Under the pieces are notes generated by a model. The model was not told the DNA's origin. It ran no database searches and saw nothing but the letters and a program-made list of their open reading frames with translations. Position numbers and translations under genes: made by a program. A stretch of DNA of 64,000 nt from JBNAGF01 sp049801055 (GTDB taxonomy: Bacteria; Pseudomonadota; Alphaproteobacteria; Rhodobacterales; Rhodobacteraceae). Positions within the stretch are counted from its first letter, which is position 1, and each line of letters begins with the position of its first letter. Positions 52,374-62,336 of this stretch are shown piece by piece. Location of the stretch: the NCBI RefSeq assembly GCF_049801055.1, contig NZ_JBNAGF010000004.1, forward strand, positions 62,001 through 126,000. The letters are read 5' to 3'.

Positions 52374-52736
52374 TAACGCAGAGGCCCTCCAACACATTGT
52401 TGGTGGGTCTTGCACACTGCAGTGCAGTTTGATGTTGTTGCCGAAGCCGCCATTCGACAAGAGCGCGGCGAATTCACGCTGTGAGCCCATACCGGAAGTG
52501 CTTCAACTCCGTTGCTCGCAGATGCAGCAACACAATTAGTCGGGTCGTCAGCCACGCCGCAGAAAGAAAAGCGGTCGTTCATGCAGAGTGCAGCGAGTTT
52601 CCCGATGCCGATGACCGAGTTGCGGACGAAGCAGACTCTGGTGCAACATCAATGGCGCATCCGACTGGTCAGACATATCTTCCGTGTATAGCCTGTAGCC
52701 ATGGTCCTACAGGGATTTGTGGTGGGGTATTTGGAC
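52374..52736. other. Non-coding region between recombinase 2 and the GAF-cyclase
   Basis: About 360 bases with no supported gene. It contains the perfect palindrome CACTGCAGTG (52415-52424). An in-frame ATG at 52701 extends the downstream gene by 12 codons but lacks a ribosome binding site. Confidence 0.4.
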
Positions 52737-54011
52737 ATGGTGGAAGACACGTACCCGCAAGACCTTTTAGCTGAGCTTCGTAGTGGGCGTCGGCGGGAAG
52801 AAGCAACTCGGATCATTCTCGATGTCATTCAAAACTCGCGCGATGACGAAGGCCCTGTTTTCGAAGCCATACTTAATCAAGCTGCAGAATTGTGTGCGGC
52901 AAGCCAAGCGTCTTTGCAGCTTGCTAATGCAGAACGGACACAATTCGAAATTGCGTCTTACTGGGGGTTCAAGGCAACCGCCTTCAGTGTGGGAGGTTCA
53001 GCGCCATTGGACAGCGGCAGGCCGATCCCAGAGGCCATTCGAACCGGGCACACGGTCAACATTACCGACCTGAGAGACACCGATTTCTATCGTGAAAATG
53101 ACCCAGTTGTCAGCCATGTAGTAGACGTTGAAGGTGTGCGCTCATGGGTGATTGTACCTCTAATGAACGGACAGCAGGCGATTGGCGCAATAGCTCTTAG
53201 CCGCAAAGAGGTTAAACCATTCGTAGAAACTGAAATTCAACTGGTGGAGAGCTTCGCGGCGCAGGCTGTCATTGCAATTGAGAACTCTCGCCAGTTCCGG
53301 GCGTTGGAAACCCTCAACGCCGAACTCGAGGACAGAGTCAAAGAACAAGTGAGCGAAATCGAACGCATGGGCAAGCTCAAGCGATTCCTACCCGCCGCTG
53401 TAGCCGACACCGTGATCTCTTCTGGTTCGGAGAAGCTGTTGGCGAGCCACCGCGCACTATTGGGCGTTCTTTTCTGTGACATCCGTGGTTTCACCGCTTT
53501 CTGCGAAACCGCTGAACCGGAGGAAACCATTGAGGTGCTGCAAACCTATCACGAGGAAATGGGCCGACTGATTAACGCCCATGGCGCTGGGGTTGATCAC
53601 CGTATGGGCGACGGGATCATGGTTCTTTTCAACGACCCGTTACCTTGCGACGATCCCGCAGGTGATGCCGTTCGTCTTGCTATCGCGATGCGCACTCGTA
53701 TGGGCGAGCTTTGCAGCGACTGGAAGCGTATGGGTTTCCGTCTCGGCTTTGGGGTTGGAGTGTCGCTGGGCTACGCCACCGTCGGCATGGTAGGTTTTGA
53801 AGGGCGTTCCGAATACACCGCATCGGGCACTGCCATCAACGTCGCTTCGCGTTTATGCGACATGGCAAAGGATGGTGAAATCCTTCTCAGTACCCGCGCC
53901 GCAATCGCCGTCGATGACGATTTTCCTTCTACCTCTGCCGGTAAGGTCACACTCAAAGGCATACGAGAACCGGTCGAGGTGTTCAGGTTGGCCCAAGGCA
54001 AAAAGTCATAA
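52737..54011 (+). CDS. GAF-domain class III nucleotidyl cyclase
   Basis: 424 residues. An N-terminal GAF domain (about 20-190: EATRIILDVIQNSRDDEGPV at its start, VESFAAQAVIAIENSRQF at its end) resembles the first GAF of the large kinase. A coiled coil (LNAELEDRVKEQVSEIERMG) follows, then the cyclase domain: LFCDIRGFTAFC with the first metal Asp, RMGDGIMVLFND with the second, and SGTAINVASRLC with the Asn/Arg pair. The residues that normally pick adenine are His (HRMGD) and Glu (EYTASG), so substrate choice is uncertain. The ATG at 52737 follows GGGG; the alternative at 52701 has no ribosome binding site. It appears monocistronic. Confidence 0.87.
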   Translation: MVEDTYPQDLLAELRSGRRREEATRIILDVIQNSRDDEGPVFEAILNQAAELCAASQASLQLANAERTQFEIASYWGFKATAFSVGGSAPLDSGRPIPEAIRTGHTVNITDLRDTDFYRENDPVVSHVVDVEGVRSWVIVPLMNGQQAIGAIALSRKEVKPFVETEIQLVESFAAQAVIAIENSRQFRALETLNAELEDRVKEQVSEIERMGKLKRFLPAAVADTVISSGSEKLLASHRALLGVLFCDIRGFTAFCETAEPEETIEVLQTYHEEMGRLINAHGAGVDHRMGDGIMVLFNDPLPCDDPAGDAVRLAIAMRTRMGELCSDWKRMGFRLGFGVGVSLGYATVGMVGFEGRSEYTASGTAINVASRLCDMAKDGEILLSTRAAIAVDDDFPSTSAGKVTLKGIREPVEVFRLAQGKKS

Positions 54012-54136
54012 CGAGCAAACATTAGCGTACGAGACCGCTGCGGAGATCGCAGCGGCAGCTCCGGGCTCAGTGGAGTAGCCCCCTGAAAGTGGTCCACCAT
54101 CTGGGATAGATTGTCCCGCAAATTGGAGGATCAGCG

Positions 54137-54530
54137 ATGGCTGGAAAGCGAGAGAAGCCGGAAGAGATTGTATCGAAGCTTCGACAGGTTGAAGTTCTGC
54201 AAGGACAAGGCGCGACGATTGCCGAGGCGGTGCGCCAGATTGGCGTTACGCAGCAGACGTTTTATATAGATGGCGGAAGCTTTATGGCGGGATGCAGCGG
54301 TCGCAGCTTGCTCGTCTGAAAGAGCTTGAGAAAGAGAACCAGCGGCTGCGTCGCGCTGTGTCGGACCTGACGTTGGACAAGCGCATTCTGAGCGAGGCCG
54401 CACGGGGAAACTTCTAAGCCCTTCGCGTCGTCGCAAGTGCATCAACCATGTGCGGCGGGAGCTTGGCGTGTCCGAGCGCCGCGCCTGCCGCACGCTTGGT
54501 CAAACGGAGGTCGACCGGCCGCAGTGTCCG
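54137..54530 (+). mobile_element. IS3-family remnant (OrfA frameshifted, OrfB truncated)
   Basis: OrfA starts MAGKREKPEEIVSKLRQVEV and includes GATIAEAVRQIGVTQQTFY, the IS3 HTH. A 2-base insertion (AT, in TTTTATATAGATGG) then shifts the frame; WRKLYGGMQRSQLARLKELE and SDLTLDKRILSEAARGNF continue in another frame to the stop at 54415-54417. OrfB begins LSPSRRRKCINHVRRELGVS but is lost after about 40 codons. It is an inactive relic distinct from the IS3 copy at 39.4-40.4 kb (different OrfA sequence). Confidence 0.8.
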
Positions 54531-54635
54531 CGACCTGTGAATTGCGGTCCAATACTCTGCTGCGCCATGAACGAATGGCGACTATCCCTGCCGCCGCGCA
54601 GCGTCGAAGACCGAGCAACTGCGGCGATTTTCATG

Positions 54636-54888
54636 CTGCGAGCGCACGCAGCGAGCAATTCAAATTCACAGGTTGGGCTCAGAGCAGACTTGCGGTGGCG
54701 CAGCGGAGCAAGCTAGGGCTACGCTCTGGAAGCAGCCATTGCCGAAAAGCATATACTTCAACATTTCAGCGGCGTGGTCCAATTCTCGGGCATTCGGCTG
54801 TTTGAAGCGGTCGTTAAACGAAATGCGACGGAGTGACGGCTTCGAGCCCACAGGAGACCAACAGATCCTTCGCTGCGTGCGCTCGCAG
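54636..54888. repeat. Exact 18-bp inverted repeat, arms 217 bases apart
   Basis: The arms are 54636-54653 and 54871-54888, CTGCGAGCGCACGCAGCG and its reverse complement. Flanking bases agree only partly. It could bound a small non-autonomous element or form a long stem-loop in RNA. Confidence 0.5.
54675..54743. repeat. Degenerate dispersed intergenic repeat, copy A
   Basis: Reads GGGCTC..GAGCAGACTTGCGG..., then GCAGCGGAGCAAGCT and CTCTGGAAGCAGCC. It aligns by eye over about 70 columns with 56098-56170, and its first 30 bases align with 48684-48712. Confidence 0.5.
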
Positions 54889-55190
54889 CGCAGATTATGC
54901 TGCAACGGCTAAGAACTCGATGTCGCAACGCAGCGTGAAGACCTGCCATTCATACAACGCGCAGCGAGAACGAAACGCTCAAGGATCGAGTCGCGGACTT
55001 TGCGGTCCTTCGAGCGAATGCCCCAAACAACGGCAACCTGCGCAAAGCTGCCGGTCATCCAGTCCGGTTGTCTCGCAGGTGCAGCAGTTCATTGGGACAC
55101 ACGACGCACCCAAAAGCGACCATCCGACGCCGATGCAGCTAGTGCCAGGAGGGAGCCAGAACCGACCATCGCCGACCCAAAGCCCGGAAG

Positions 55191-55805
55191 TTAGACGGGC
55201 AAGACCATGTGATAGTGAGTGCCCACGCCGTGGTCCTTCTCAAGTTCTGGAACACGAGTTTCCACGGAAACCTGCATTCCGATCCTCTTGTAAAACTGAA
55301 CAGCGTCATTCTCCGCGGCAACGTCCAGGCAAACTCGCTTGCACCCGGCGTCCCGTGCCTTTGCCTTGGCGACATCAACCAGTCGTCGCCCGACCCCCAT
55401 GCGTCGTGCGTCTTTGGAAACCGCCAGATCGAAGACGAAGTAGGACCCATCCAGCCCGTGCGGAAAAAGCTGCGCCATGAGGTCGAAGGCGTGGTCAAGG
55501 TGCTTTCGGAACGCAGGGCTTTCGTTTTGCCCTTGTCGTCCACGGGTATGGACGAAGTGCTCGTCAAATTCTTCAAGCGTGTGGGTCACGAGGACACCAA
55601 GGATATCCTCTCCCTGCATGGCAAGCGTGGTTTGTTTGTGGCAAACTATGCCCTCGGTCTCCGGCCAATCGTAGGCGAAGACTCGCCTCCAACGCTCCTG
55701 AGATCCAAACAGAAACTTCATCAGAGGAGGGTCAACGGTCCAGATCAGATCGGCGACTGGTTCCGGCGGATGATCGGCCTTCGCTGGAAGAATAGACAAT
55801 TCCAT
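55191..55805 (-). CDS. GNAT-family N-acetyltransferase
   Basis: 204 residues. The acetyl-CoA-binding motif A is FDLAVSKDARRMGVGRRLVD, with the RxxGVGxxL pyrophosphate loop; CKRVCLDVAAENDAVQFYKR and IGM form motif B. It would transfer an acetyl group to an unknown amine. I used the ATG at 55805 (MELSILPAK); the ATG at 55847 lacks a better signal. It lies between IS3 relics and has no obvious partner. Confidence 0.82.
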   Translation of the reverse strand: MELSILPAKADHPPEPVADLIWTVDPPLMKFLFGSQERWRRVFAYDWPETEGIVCHKQTTLAMQGEDILGVLVTHTLEEFDEHFVHTRGRQGQNESPAFRKHLDHAFDLMAQLFPHGLDGSYFVFDLAVSKDARRMGVGRRLVDVAKAKARDAGCKRVCLDVAAENDAVQFYKRIGMQVSVETRVPELEKDHGVGTHYHMVLPV

Positions 55806-56224
55806 TGCTGAATGACCCTCTCGATACTTGGCTCCCTGACTTACCATGCATCATTCCGATACGAGTTTCAAAATCGGAGGCATTTACTTTGCGTTAACCG
55901 GCAGATCTCTTGAATGGTTGGATGCCCGCTTCGTCCAAGTCCATCTAAACGACCTTGGTGCAGGGTGCCTCGAACGTCCGGTTCCTACTTCGCTGACCAG
56001 ATGCCGGAAACGGACAGCAAGGAATGCTGCACTTGCGGCTAAGGCCCGCTCAGTCGGCAAAGCCGCCGGTCGTGCGGATCGCAGCATTCTGCAAGATGGG
56101 CTCGAAGCAGTCTTGCGGCGATGCAGCCGCGCCAGCTTGAGGCGCTCTCCGGAAGCAGCCGTTCGCATGGCCCACGTTCTTCTCTGCGTTCAAGCGGATG
56201 GCCTTGTCTGCCGACCTTCGGCAA
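55806..56224. other. Non-coding region with a dispersed repeat copy
   Basis: About 420 bases without a supported gene. It contains copy B of the dispersed repeat (56098-56170: GGGCTCGAAGCAGTCTTGCG, then CTCCGGAAGCAGCC). Confidence 0.45.
56098..56170. repeat. Degenerate dispersed intergenic repeat, copy B
   Basis: Matches copy A (54675-54743) in the same orientation with small gaps; shared words include GGGCTC, CTTGCGG, GCAGC, AGCTT and GGAAGCAGCC. Confidence 0.5.
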
Positions 56225-56469
56225 TCAGAAGCGGTCACCGCGATCCACCTCGGCCTTCTTGACCCAGTCGTTCAGCGTGTTCGCCGCACAGCCGATCTTC
56301 GCCGATACCGACACGATCGCCGCCCAACGGCTCTCATGCTGTCCGGGATTGTCCAGAACCAGGCGAACCGCACGCTCGCGCACTTCCGGGGAATACTTGT
56401 TCGTCGTCTTGCTCATGATGCTCCACCCTACTCAAGAGTTGGAGCCTCCGGCAAACCCGGTGCGGTTCA
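56225..56469 (-). mobile_element. IS3-family left-end fragment with terminal repeat and OrfA start
   Basis: The minus-strand frame 56416-56225 encodes MSKTTNKYSPEVRERAVRLV and AKIGCAANTLNDWVKKAEVD, the N-terminal HTH part of an IS3-family OrfA. Upstream of it is the typical element end: TGAACCGCACCGGGTTTGCC, reading inward from 56469, forms the terminal inverted repeat. OrfA breaks off after about 60 residues. It is one end of a decayed insertion beside the HAMP-cyclase gene and belongs to a different IS3 subgroup from the other two copies. Confidence 0.8.
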
Positions 56470-56517
56470 AAGCAACCGAAGCTTGTTCTTGACCGCTCTC
56501 GGCTTCATACGCGGAGA

Positions 56518-58587
56518 TCACTTTGCAGTGTTCGGATCGTCGCTTCGCGACCGCGCCGAAGCAGCCTCTTCAGTACGATCACCTTGGTGGCCGTCATTCT
56601 GCGGCGTTAGCGGGGCGCCGGAGCCTTGCTCCAAGAGCCGCAATGCCTTTTTCAAACTTTTGGCAGCAACCGCACGATCTTCGGCTGCCATCGAAGCGAC
56701 ATTCAGGTCCAGACGTAGATGGGCGTCCCGCTCGTGCATCTCATACTGATTGTATTCGAGAGTCGCGCAGGCATCGAGAACACGATAGGTGGCGATAGGG
56801 TAGGCGATGCCTTTGACCTCGATTTCGCCACGCTGTTCACAGACAACCTGATCTTCTACATGTGCGAAGGTTTCGTAAGAAATAAGGATTTCACCGGGTG
56901 CGGCCATGGTCTCCAAACGGGACGCAATATTCACAGCGCCGCCGATAATCGTATAGTCCAGCCTGTCTTCGCTTCCGAAATTGCCCACAGTGCAGTAGCC
57001 GGTATGGATACCCATGCGGGCGGTCATCGGCCTTTCGATACCGGACCTCCGCCACTGGTCCTGAAGCTGATCCAACCGTTGCCGCATCTCCAGTGCCATC
57101 CTCACACAGGCAAGCGCGTCAGCCTGCACACCACGCGTCTCGGGGTCTCCAAAGAAGATCAGAATGGCGTCACCGACATATTTGTCGATGGTGGCGCCGT
57201 GACGGAAAGCGATCTGCGACATTTCGGTGAGATAGTGATTCAGATGCTGCGTCAGCTCCTCGGATTCCAGCCGATCGGCGGTTTCGGTAAAGTCGACGAT
57301 ATCGGAAAAGAAGATGGTCAGCTTTTTCCGGCTGCTGACGAGTTTGACTTCCTGCTTGCCACTAAAAATCGAGTCATAGACCTGAGGCGAGAGGTATTTC
57401 GCCAATTGATTTGACAGTCGCTCCAACGCGGTCGTTTTGGCGGACAGTTCCTTTTCCCTCTGATCGATGACACCCATGTAATGCGCCATCGCGCCAGAGA
57501 TTTGGCCAATCTCATCCGGGCGGGTGTCCGAGAGCCTGTGTTCGCGGTCGTCGGCATATCGCGCCAGCGATTGCCGCATCTGTTCGAGCCGTTGGAAAAC
57601 TCGCCTGTTGAGAACCCTCTGAACTAGGAATGCCCCCAGAACAAGCATCAGGACCAGGCCGAGGATGACCATCAGCGTGAACCGCGTTGTTTCATTCACC
57701 AGTCGGACCTGGGTCGCCAACTCAGTTTCCGCGCGCCAGAACTCATTGCTGGCGCTACTGAGAAGCCGGTTCGCGATCAACGAGTTTTCTTCGACCAGGG
57801 CCTTGATTTGAAACGCGTTGGTAAGCTGAGTAGATTTCTCCGACAAGATCTCCTGATGGGACGAAGCCCAAAGCTCGGCGATGTCGTGCACCGCCATGAG
57901 TTCCGGGGAGTTGGGTTGAACGTTCGTGTCAGCATGCATGATATGTCGCGTCAGAGCATCGAAGCTGGTTTCTGTGGCCTGCTTGTTCTTCGGAAACCGC
58001 GCCCTGTTCATATCCAGCAGCATGTTGTTGATCTGAAACACAGCCTGAGACGCAAGTGCGCGCAATTCCGCATCCGTCGTCTCCTCCGTATTGCGCAACA
58101 CTCCAAGGTTTTGTGCAAAGGCATCGGCAAAAGTCACAACCTGCTGATCGACCATGATCTGGTTGTCCACCGCTCCTGTCAGTTGCGTGAAATTGGCGAT
58201 GAGCAAATCGGCATTGCGCCGCAGCGCATCAATGCGGTCGGGAGTTTCGAACAGCCCGGCCAATTCCCCGATCAGAGCGTTCAGCGATACTTCTTTGTCC
58301 TGGATGCGTGCGAGCAACGTGTCATATTCCGACCTTGCTGACGTCTGGCTAAGCGCAGGGGCAATCGAGCTGGTTGCAGAAGCATCCTGAGACAGTTGAG
58401 AAAGCTTAATCAATCGTGGCAGCGACTGGCTGCGGAGCAGATCGAGTTCGCCTCGAATTTCGAACAGCCGGATCGTGATCAGAACAAGACCCAGCACTAG
58501 CAGCGCCGCGATTCCGGCGAGGATAGCGAACAGCATTGTGGAAATACGCTGACGCGCATTGATCCAGTCTCTGTGGGTATCCTCCAT
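56518..58587 (-). CDS. Membrane adenylate cyclase with periplasmic sensor region and HAMP
   Basis: 689 residues. TM1 at about 18-38, a helical periplasmic region to about 300, TM2 at about 303-323, HAMP at about 325-378, and a class III cyclase domain at about 420-600. Metal aspartates are D429 (FFSDIVDFTE) and D473 (KYVGDAILIFFG). The adenine-selecting pair is present (K469 in DKYVGD, D544 in LDYTIIGG), as are N553 and R557 (AVNIASRLE), so it should make cAMP. It starts 9 bases after the stop of a periplasmic binding protein gene, so that protein probably gives it ligand sensing. The C-terminal 80 residues are polar and low-complexity. Confidence 0.9.
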   Translation of the reverse strand: MEDTHRDWINARQRISTMLFAILAGIAALLVLGLVLITIRLFEIRGELDLLRSQSLPRLIKLSQLSQDASATSSIAPALSQTSARSEYDTLLARIQDKEVSLNALIGELAGLFETPDRIDALRRNADLLIANFTQLTGAVDNQIMVDQQVVTFADAFAQNLGVLRNTEETTDAELRALASQAVFQINNMLLDMNRARFPKNKQATETSFDALTRHIMHADTNVQPNSPELMAVHDIAELWASSHQEILSEKSTQLTNAFQIKALVEENSLIANRLLSSASNEFWRAETELATQVRLVNETTRFTLMVILGLVLMLVLGAFLVQRVLNRRVFQRLEQMRQSLARYADDREHRLSDTRPDEIGQISGAMAHYMGVIDQREKELSAKTTALERLSNQLAKYLSPQVYDSIFSGKQEVKLVSSRKKLTIFFSDIVDFTETADRLESEELTQHLNHYLTEMSQIAFRHGATIDKYVGDAILIFFGDPETRGVQADALACVRMALEMRQRLDQLQDQWRRSGIERPMTARMGIHTGYCTVGNFGSEDRLDYTIIGGAVNIASRLETMAAPGEILISYETFAHVEDQVVCEQRGEIEVKGIAYPIATYRVLDACATLEYNQYEMHERDAHLRLDLNVASMAAEDRAVAAKSLKKALRLLEQGSGAPLTPQNDGHQGDRTEEAASARSRSDDPNTAK

Positions 58588-58596
58588 CGACCTAGC

Positions 58597-59625
58597 CTAT
58601 CGGAAGGGTGGGCTGATCATCAAACCGCCATCGCTCCAGAGCCGGTTGAGGCCACGCTCGATTTTCATCTGACTGCCCGGACCCAGATACCGGTCGAATA
58701 TCTCCCCATAATTGCCTGCTCCGGCAATTACGTTGCGCGCCCAGTCGGTTGCCAGCCCTGCGTCATTGGAACTTTCCATTTCGTCGACACCAAGCAGGCG
58801 ACGCACTTCAGGATCGGGGCTGTCAAGAAAGGCTTCGACATTTGATCGCGTAATCCCCTTTTCCTCGGCCAGGATGGTCGCAAAAATGGACCAGCGAACG
58901 ATGTTTGCCCATCGCATGTCACGGGTTGCCACATATGCGACCAACGGTTCCTTTGAAATAACCTCATCATGAAGAACATAATTGCCGGGATCGTCGAGAG
59001 CAGAAGTCCGCATGGTTGCCAAAGCAAACCGATCGGTCGTCAGCAGGTCGCAGCGACGCGAAAGAAAGGCGTCATTGCGTCCCTGGGACGATTCAAATGG
59101 CAGGATTTCCCAATCCAACCCGTGTCGCTGGACGAAATCCTGTAGGTTTCCGATCGTTGTCGTCGCGCGCGAAACACAGACAGTTGCCCTTGGCACATCG
59201 GCCAGCGGACCATCAAAGGTTCCGCGATGGGACATGAAACCTTGGCCGTCGTAATAGAGCACCGCTGCAGGCGTCAGGTGAAGCGAGATATCCCGGGAAA
59301 AAGTCCAGGTTACATTCGAGACGTATATGTCGACCTCACCATCCGCAATGCTCTTCAAACCGGCGCGTATCAGGGTTGGTGACATTTGCACTGCGTTCCG
59401 ATCACCGAACACTGCGAGCGCGACCACCTTGCAGAATTCGGGGAAGAAACCCTCATAGCCATCCTCGCCGATGCGGGTATCGCCGACCAGCCGGTTTCCG
59501 ATGGAACACCTGACATAACCGCGCTCGCGCACAGCATCCAACACGCTTTCGCCTGCAAGGGATGGTGCGGCAGTCGGGCCAACCAACGTCAAGAAGAACG
59601 CGAACAGGGTTGCGAATGACCTCAT
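58597..59625 (-). CDS. AapJ-like amino-acid periplasmic binding protein, orphan
   Basis: 342 residues with a signal peptide (RSFATLFAFFLTLVGPTAAP). VLDAVRERGYVRCSIGNRLV and FPEFCKVVALAVFGDRNAVQ, then DIYVSNVTWTFSRDISLHL, are hallmarks of family 3 polar/general amino-acid binding proteins (AapJ/BztA). GLATDWARNVIAGAGNYGEI is the family's C-terminal block. No permease or ATPase genes adjoin it. The next gene, 9 bases downstream, is a membrane cyclase. It may therefore be a sensor subunit rather than a transporter part. GGAG lies upstream of the ATG. Confidence 0.88.
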   Translation of the reverse strand: MRSFATLFAFFLTLVGPTAAPSLAGESVLDAVRERGYVRCSIGNRLVGDTRIGEDGYEGFFPEFCKVVALAVFGDRNAVQMSPTLIRAGLKSIADGEVDIYVSNVTWTFSRDISLHLTPAAVLYYDGQGFMSHRGTFDGPLADVPRATVCVSRATTTIGNLQDFVQRHGLDWEILPFESSQGRNDAFLSRRCDLLTTDRFALATMRTSALDDPGNYVLHDEVISKEPLVAYVATRDMRWANIVRWSIFATILAEEKGITRSNVEAFLDSPDPEVRRLLGVDEMESSNDAGLATDWARNVIAGAGNYGEIFDRYLGPGSQMKIERGLNRLWSDGGLMISPPFR

Positions 59626-60356
59626 ACCAGCTCCATTTCATACGGCATTTTACCACAATCGGTAAGTTGAGCGAACTAAGCGGAATCTGAGCGTTAGATG
59701 CGTTGCTGTCTGTGGTCGCTTTCGGACACCTGCAGCGAATTTTCTGCCTTCCTAAAAGCCTATTATCCGGCACAAACTTGGACGGTGTAGATGAGCCACT
59801 AGGTTCCGTGAGCGCCCAATACTGATCAGATTTTCTGTGCAAGGCGACATATGTCCGCTTTGACTGACCTTGCCGCAACGATCCAGCGCCAACGCGCAAG
59901 GTTGGCAATGGGTGGTGCGAAAGTGGAGGCCGCTGAATCCAAGGTCGGGACTGTCCGCGTCTCGCTTGTCTAATCTGGCCGCAGCGAAAGTGCGGTTTTG
60001 GTTCGGAGGGGAATGTCACCCGCGAATGACCGGTCTGGAGACATGCGCGGCGAAGCAGCGATAGTGTTGCTGCAGATGCGAAAGGATGCTGCGTCGGCGA
60101 AGGGTCAAAATCGAACGACGGCTAAGTCCGCGTTGCAGCCGTTTGCCTATCTTCGATCGAAGGTCTGCTCTCGCCCTCTCACATTCTTCAATGTCACTTG
60201 GAAGCGCTGCCCGTGACCGTTTTTTGCAATCTTAATACGTTGATTTTACTTGATAATAAATTGCAACCCGGCTGCAATCAAAAGTAGCAGACAAGGTTGA
60301 TTTCGTGCCTATAATAGGCAGGGCCAAAGCGATCCTGATGAGGAAAGGCCCGAACC
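59626..60356. other. Non-coding region upstream of the serine recombinase
   Basis: About 730 bases without a supported gene. It contains intergenic-repeat-like sequence (TGTCCGCTTTGACTGACC near 59850) and, close to the recombinase, two inverted repeats (60260-60278 and 60306-60320). Confidence 0.45.
60260..60320 (+). promoter_or_regulatory. Two palindromes in front of the serine recombinase gene
   Basis: ATTGCA-N7-TGCAAT at 60260-60278 and the 15-bp palindrome TGCCTAT-A-ATAGGCA at 60306-60320, which contains a TATAAT-like -10 hexamer (60310-60315). The recombinase ATG is 37 bases further. They could be an operator and promoter for autoregulation; the match to a -35 box is poor. Confidence 0.45.
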
Positions 60357-62030
<1,674 letters not shown>

Positions 62031-62142
62031 ACACTTTGTTTTGGGCGCTTTCGCTTTTTTGCGTATGGCCGAGTTTAGCCTCGTTTGTGTTTGGCGAGGC
62101 TTGGGATTTCATCGTTTAGAGAGATTGGAAGGCCTTATTAGG

Positions 62143-62257
62143 TTTGGCGGTGACCTACTCTCCCACGACTTAAGCCGCAGTACCATCGGCGCTACAGTGC
62201 TTAACTTCCGGGTTCGGGATGGGACCGGGTGTTTCACTTGCGCTATGACCACCAAAC
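62143..62257 (-). rRNA. rrf: 5S ribosomal RNA
   Basis: The minus strand reads GGTTTGGTGGTCATAGCGC at the 5' end and GAGTAGGTCACCGCCAAACC at the 3' end, about 115 nt, with the conserved CCCGAACCCGGAAGTTAAG internal segment. Flanking GGCCTTATT/AATAAGGCC form a processing stem. Ends are approximate. Confidence 0.93.
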
Positions 62258-62336
62258 CGAATAAGGCCTTCCTGATATTTTTAAGTCATTGTTTTTTGGG
62301 GTTGTATGCTTTTGACCAGTCTTTCTGTTACTGGAT

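Larger units (their letters stand above)
54531..55190. other. Repeat-rich non-coding region
   Basis: About 660 bases of low-constraint sequence with many GCAGCG-type words. It contains one arm of an exact 18-bp inverted repeat at 54636-54653 (CTGCGAGCGCACGCAGCG) and the other at 54871-54888. Between them lies a copy of a degenerate dispersed repeat (54675-54743). Short frames here have no family resemblance. Confidence 0.5.
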
